Shown here: positions 13,637 through 14,461 of the stretch, one piece after another
Layout of the letters: each line of letters starts with the position of its first letter
How positions within the stretch are numbered: the first letter of the stretch is position 1
NCBI GenBank assembly: GCA_034428935.1
Contig: DAOUHB010000027.1
Location: 1-14,461, forward strand
From: JAAYZQ01 sp034428935
GTDB taxonomy: Bacteria > Chloroflexota > Anaerolineae > JAAYZQ01
Length of the DNA stretch: 14,461 bases
Reading direction: 5' to 3'
The notes under the pieces: generated by a model
Seen by the model: the letters and a program-made list of their open reading frames with translations, nothing else
Databases searched by the model: none
Told to the model about the DNA's origin: nothing
Program-made: the position numbers and the translations under genes

Positions 13637-14461
13637 ATGATGCGCAAGCGATGGACTGCCATATTGGGAGTCGCCGCCGTGGCCTGCCTGGTGGTTGCCG
13701 GGCTGGGAGCTGCCTACCTGGGACGGACCGTGCCGGGGGTGGCCCGACTCCTCACCCGCGCGACACCCGCGCCGACGGCCATTCCCGTCGGCGAGCGCGA
13801 CTTTACGCACCTGCTGCCCACCGCCACGCAGACCCCCAGCGCCACGCCCGAGCCCACCGCCGACCCGCCCAGCCCGACGCCCACCCCTACGGCGACGCGC
13901 ACGGCCAGGGCCACCAACCCGCCGGCGAGCGCGACCGTCGTCGCTACCGTCACCGCTGCTGCCACCGAAACGCCCAGCCCATCCCCCAGCCCCACGGCGG
14001 CCCCGCCAACGCCCACGCCCCGGCCGCAATGGATCGCCTTCGAGAGCAAGCGCGGTGAGCACGGCGACTACGAGATCATGGCCATCCGGCCGGACGGATC
14101 ACAGCCGACCAACCTGACGCAATCGTGGGCCGACGACGTGGCCCCCGCCTGGGCGCCCGACGGCCGGCACATCGCCTTTGTCTCGCTGCGCGACACCATA
14201 AGCGGCAAGTGGGGCCTGGAGAACAGCTCGATCTATGGCATGGACTTTGACCCGGCCACGGCCGCCGCCGGCGAAGTGTGGCGCATCACCGACGGTGGGG
14301 GGTCGGACGGCTGGCCCACCTGGTCGCCCGACGGGCGGCGCATCGCCTTCCACAGCGACCGCAGCGGCAACTGGGACATCTGGGTCGTCAACGCCGACGG
14401 CTCGGGACTGGTGCAGCTCACGGCGAGCCCGGAGAACGACCGCTATCCCAACTGGGGACCC
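13637..14461 (+). CDS. Membrane-anchored PD40/TolB-like propeller protein, 3' end missing
   Basis: The frame is open for 275 codons to the window edge, so the protein is incomplete. It starts MMRKRW, then one hydrophobic segment (about 7-29) as an uncleaved anchor or signal peptide. A Thr/Pro/Ala-rich linker (about 40-130) follows, then PD40 (WD40-like, TolB-type) repeats outside the membrane: QWIAFESKRGEHGDYEIMAI, APAWAPDGRHIAFVS, WPTWSPDGRRIAFHSDRSGNWDIWVVNADG, and the start of another, YPNWGP. Such propellers usually mediate binding rather than catalysis. A peptidase or other domain could follow beyond the window. GAAGGAGAGG at 13616-13625 lies 11 bases ahead of the ATG; a second ATG follows immediately at 13640. 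It is divergent from the DUF3795/two-component operon and shares its helix-plus-linker plan with the surface protein at 6485. Confidence 0.88.
   Translation, partial: MMRKRWTAILGVAAVACLVVAGLGAAYLGRTVPGVARLLTRATPAPTAIPVGERDFTHLLPTATQTPSATPEPTADPPSPTPTPTATRTARATNPPASATVVATVTAAATETPSPSPSPTAAPPTPTPRPQWIAFESKRGEHGDYEIMAIRPDGSQPTNLTQSWADDVAPAWAPDGRHIAFVSLRDTISGKWGLENSSIYGMDFDPATAAAGEVWRITDGGGSDGWPTWSPDGRRIAFHSDRSGNWDIWVVNADGSGLVQLTASPENDRYPNWGP

Overview
This window looks like chromosomal DNA of a thermophilic or soil/sediment member of the Chloroflexota (Anaerolineae/Caldilineae type). This is inferred, not proven. The DNA is very GC-rich. Two predicted exported proteins have one membrane segment followed by a long Thr/Pro-rich linker. 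One protein carries SBBP blades, PPC and PKD modules and ends in a 'YLPVV' tail of the kind I associate with Chloroflexota secreted proteins. Intergenic palindromes of the 'GTAGGGGC' and 'TGGTAGTG' types also fit. Most of the window is ordinary housekeeping, stress and signalling content with a few odd pieces.

Layout. 11-508 (+): a cold-shock gene with an N-terminal zinc ribbon and a near-consensus promoter. 505-678: three tandem palindromic units; the first supplies that gene's stop codon. 700-3346 (-): a zinc/cadmium-type P1B ATPase and its ArsR/SmtB repressor, overlapping by 8 bases, behind a promoter with a 10-bp-arm operator. 3361-4340 (-): ribosomal protein bL9 plus a small zinc-ribbon protein, bounded by a good promoter and an intrinsic terminator. 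4371-6088 (-): msrQ and msrP, the membrane/extracytoplasmic methionine sulfoxide reductase pair. 6089-6484: a 396-base gap holding an inverted repeat, a promoter and a structured leader. 6485-10978 (+): a 1497-residue surface protein with a seven-repeat SBBP propeller, an M23 peptidase, a PPC-like domain and PKD domains. 10979-11170: a second kind of palindromic element. 11171-13487 (-): an operon of a cysteine-rich DUF3795 protein, an OmpR-type response regulator and a four-helix-anchored histidine kinase. 13637-14461 (+): the start of a membrane-anchored PD40/TolB-like propeller protein, cut by the window edge and divergent from that operon.

How the parts may work together. The ATPase and ArsR form a self-contained metal-efflux unit; the sensor's alpha-5 ligands match those of the zinc/cobalt sensor CzrA. 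MsrP and MsrQ repair oxidised methionines outside the membrane, where the M23/SBBP and PD40 proteins would also act. The two-component operon sits between those two surface-protein genes, so control of envelope functions is a reasonable but untested guess. Six promoter candidates all show a 17-base spacer, and several starts (TTG, GTG) were chosen from ribosome-binding sites and predicted transcription starts rather than from the longest frame.

I found no clearly new defence or mobile system. The best leads are the surface peptidase architecture with its C-terminal tail, the DUF3795/two-component linkage, and the two structurally similar palindromic repeat families.
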